Positions 5,373 through 6,269 of a DNA stretch of 6,269 nucleotides are shown here, piece by piece. Both the position numbers and the translations under genes were made by a program. The notes under the pieces were generated by a model. The model saw nothing but the letters and a program-made list of their open reading frames with translations, was not told the origin of the DNA and ran no database searches. Within the stretch, counting starts at the first letter, position 1. Each line of letters starts with the position of its first letter. Origin of the DNA: Sphingomonadales bacterium (GTDB lineage: Bacteria; Pseudomonadota; Alphaproteobacteria; Sphingomonadales; Emcibacteraceae); contig DRKK01000138.1 in the NCBI GenBank assembly GCA_011051815.1, forward strand, positions 1 to 6,269, written 5' to 3'.

Positions 5373-6269
5373 TTATTTAAACTGAAATATTACAGGTAGA
5401 ATAAACACGACAAAAACAGACCACACAGAATAAAAAGGTAAATAATTTGCAATTACCGGAATTAACAAATCTTTTCTATATTCCTGTCTATATTGCGCAA
5501 CATACGCCATAAGAATTTTTACCAAATGAAAGAACATTAATAGATTGGCCCCGATGACAGCTATTCTATTTACGGTAATGCCAAATTCCACAAAACGATA
5601 CGTTATCGCTACAAGCGCAATTACGTTAATAATCACCGTGACCGATACAAGAACAACATTTACAATATTGATTATCTTGGAAAAATTTAGCGTACGTTGT
5701 CCCACGATAGAAAATACAGTTATTCCCCAGACAATGACCAATAGCCCATTGAATGTTATCAATGATTCCCGATCAGAAAATGGGTTTTTTTGGGCATAGA
5801 CCATTACCAGCAAATATCCGGTTACCGTAATAAGGACCAATGGTGCAAAAATATTTGAGAATACGGTTGCCAGACGGCTTTCCCTGTTCAAGATACTATC
5901 ATACACAAAGGTCGCCACTAATGGGGCCGAAACCAGCCCCCATGCAATAACATTGTCATACCATCCCAAATGAAAATCCAACAAAGCAAATAGATTAAAT
6001 GTCAGAGTGGTAAGAATTATTCCGCCGAATAAAATTAATACCGTATAAACCAATACTTCCGCTATAAAGCGAATATACTTTATCCGTGCTTCGGGTGATT
6101 TCCACTCCCCGTCCATATATAATATTCCCAATAAAGAGAGTAAAACCAACGGCAAGTGAATTTTCGACATTGTCAAAGAGGATGATTGAGATACCTCTGG
6201 GATAAAAAGCATCAAAAGAAAACAACTCACATATCCTGCAATCACCAGATATTTTTGATTAAGAGGTGC
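5373..6269 (-). CDS. DUF4153-like polytopic membrane protein, C-terminal part (5' end outside window)
   Basis: The frame is open to the right edge without a stop, so the 298 residues seen are probably the C-terminal half of a protein of about 600 residues; a GTG at 6245 is an unlikely start. About nine hydrophobic helices are visible. Features resembling DUF4153 proteins are 'YRFVEFGITVNRIAVIGANL' (about 224-243, counted from the first visible codon), where the 'GIT-x-NR' element is most telling, and the ending 'YLPFYSVWSVFVVFILPVIF'. Function of the family is unknown. The gene is strikingly AT-rich (one counted 60-nt line, 5401-5460, has 19 G/C) against roughly 50-55% for the genes to its left, which could mean transfer or relaxed constraint. 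The next gene starts 5 nt after its stop. Family call is from pattern recognition and remains moderate. Confidence 0.6.
   Translation of the reverse strand, partial: APLNQKYLVIAGYVSCFLLMLFIPEVSQSSSLTMSKIHLPLVLLSLLGILYMDGEWKSPEARIKYIRFIAEVLVYTVLILFGGIILTTLTFNLFALLDFHLGWYDNVIAWGLVSAPLVATFVYDSILNRESRLATVFSNIFAPLVLITVTGYLLVMVYAQKNPFSDRESLITFNGLLVIVWGITVFSIVGQRTLNFSKIINIVNVVLVSVTVIINVIALVAITYRFVEFGITVNRIAVIGANLLMFFHLVKILMAYVAQYRQEYRKDLLIPVIANYLPFYSVWSVFVVFILPVIFQFK

Noticed and set aside
5368..5375. SOS control of the YdjM-like gene by analogy to E. coli ydjM
   Set aside because: No GTTC-N7-GTTC repeat is visible upstream and the gene is coupled to the preceding one with a 5-nt gap.

Overview
The window looks like a piece of an alphaproteobacterial chromosome. 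The reasons are a perfect GAAC-N7-GAAC direct repeat (the LexA/SOS box form typical of Alphaproteobacteria), a three-TM holin of the GTA/prophage family common in that class, and moderate GC content (roughly 50-55% by eye over most of the window). I cannot assign a genus. No rRNA, tRNA, CRISPR array, IS element, integrase, capsid or tail gene is visible.

Left part (1-2014, all minus strand). A compact lysis cassette reads leftward from an SOS-type promoter at about 1983-2014. Its order is an unrecognised basic protein with a possible C-terminal helix-turn-helix (1322-1936), an M15-type peptidoglycan peptidase acting as endolysin (865-1317), and a three-TM holin (453-863). The gaps are 4 nt and 1 nt. 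After 67 nt follows the start of an AsmA-like membrane-anchored protein that runs off the left edge (1-385). DNA damage would be expected to inactivate LexA, switch the operon on, and let the holin release the leaderless M15 enzyme to the periplasm. No virion genes are seen, so this may be a stand-alone or domesticated lysis unit, for example for gene transfer agent or bacteriocin release. That role is inference.

Middle (2015-4866). A divergent AI-2E-family transporter (2147-3205, plus strand) meets a SulP anion transporter with a STAS domain (3202-4794, minus strand). The two convergent genes share a single CTAG as both stop codons.

Right part (4867-6269, minus strand). A YdjM/DUF4184-like membrane protein with a metal-hydrolase-like His/Asp pattern (4867-5367) lies 5 nt behind the C-terminal half of a DUF4153-like polytopic membrane protein (5373 to beyond the right edge). 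The latter is clearly more AT-rich than the rest. These two form a coupled pair that may extend to the SulP gene, although a candidate promoter lies before SulP.

The only gene-free stretch of size is 1943-2146 (about 200 nt), which holds the SOS box, the leftward promoter and a candidate rightward promoter.
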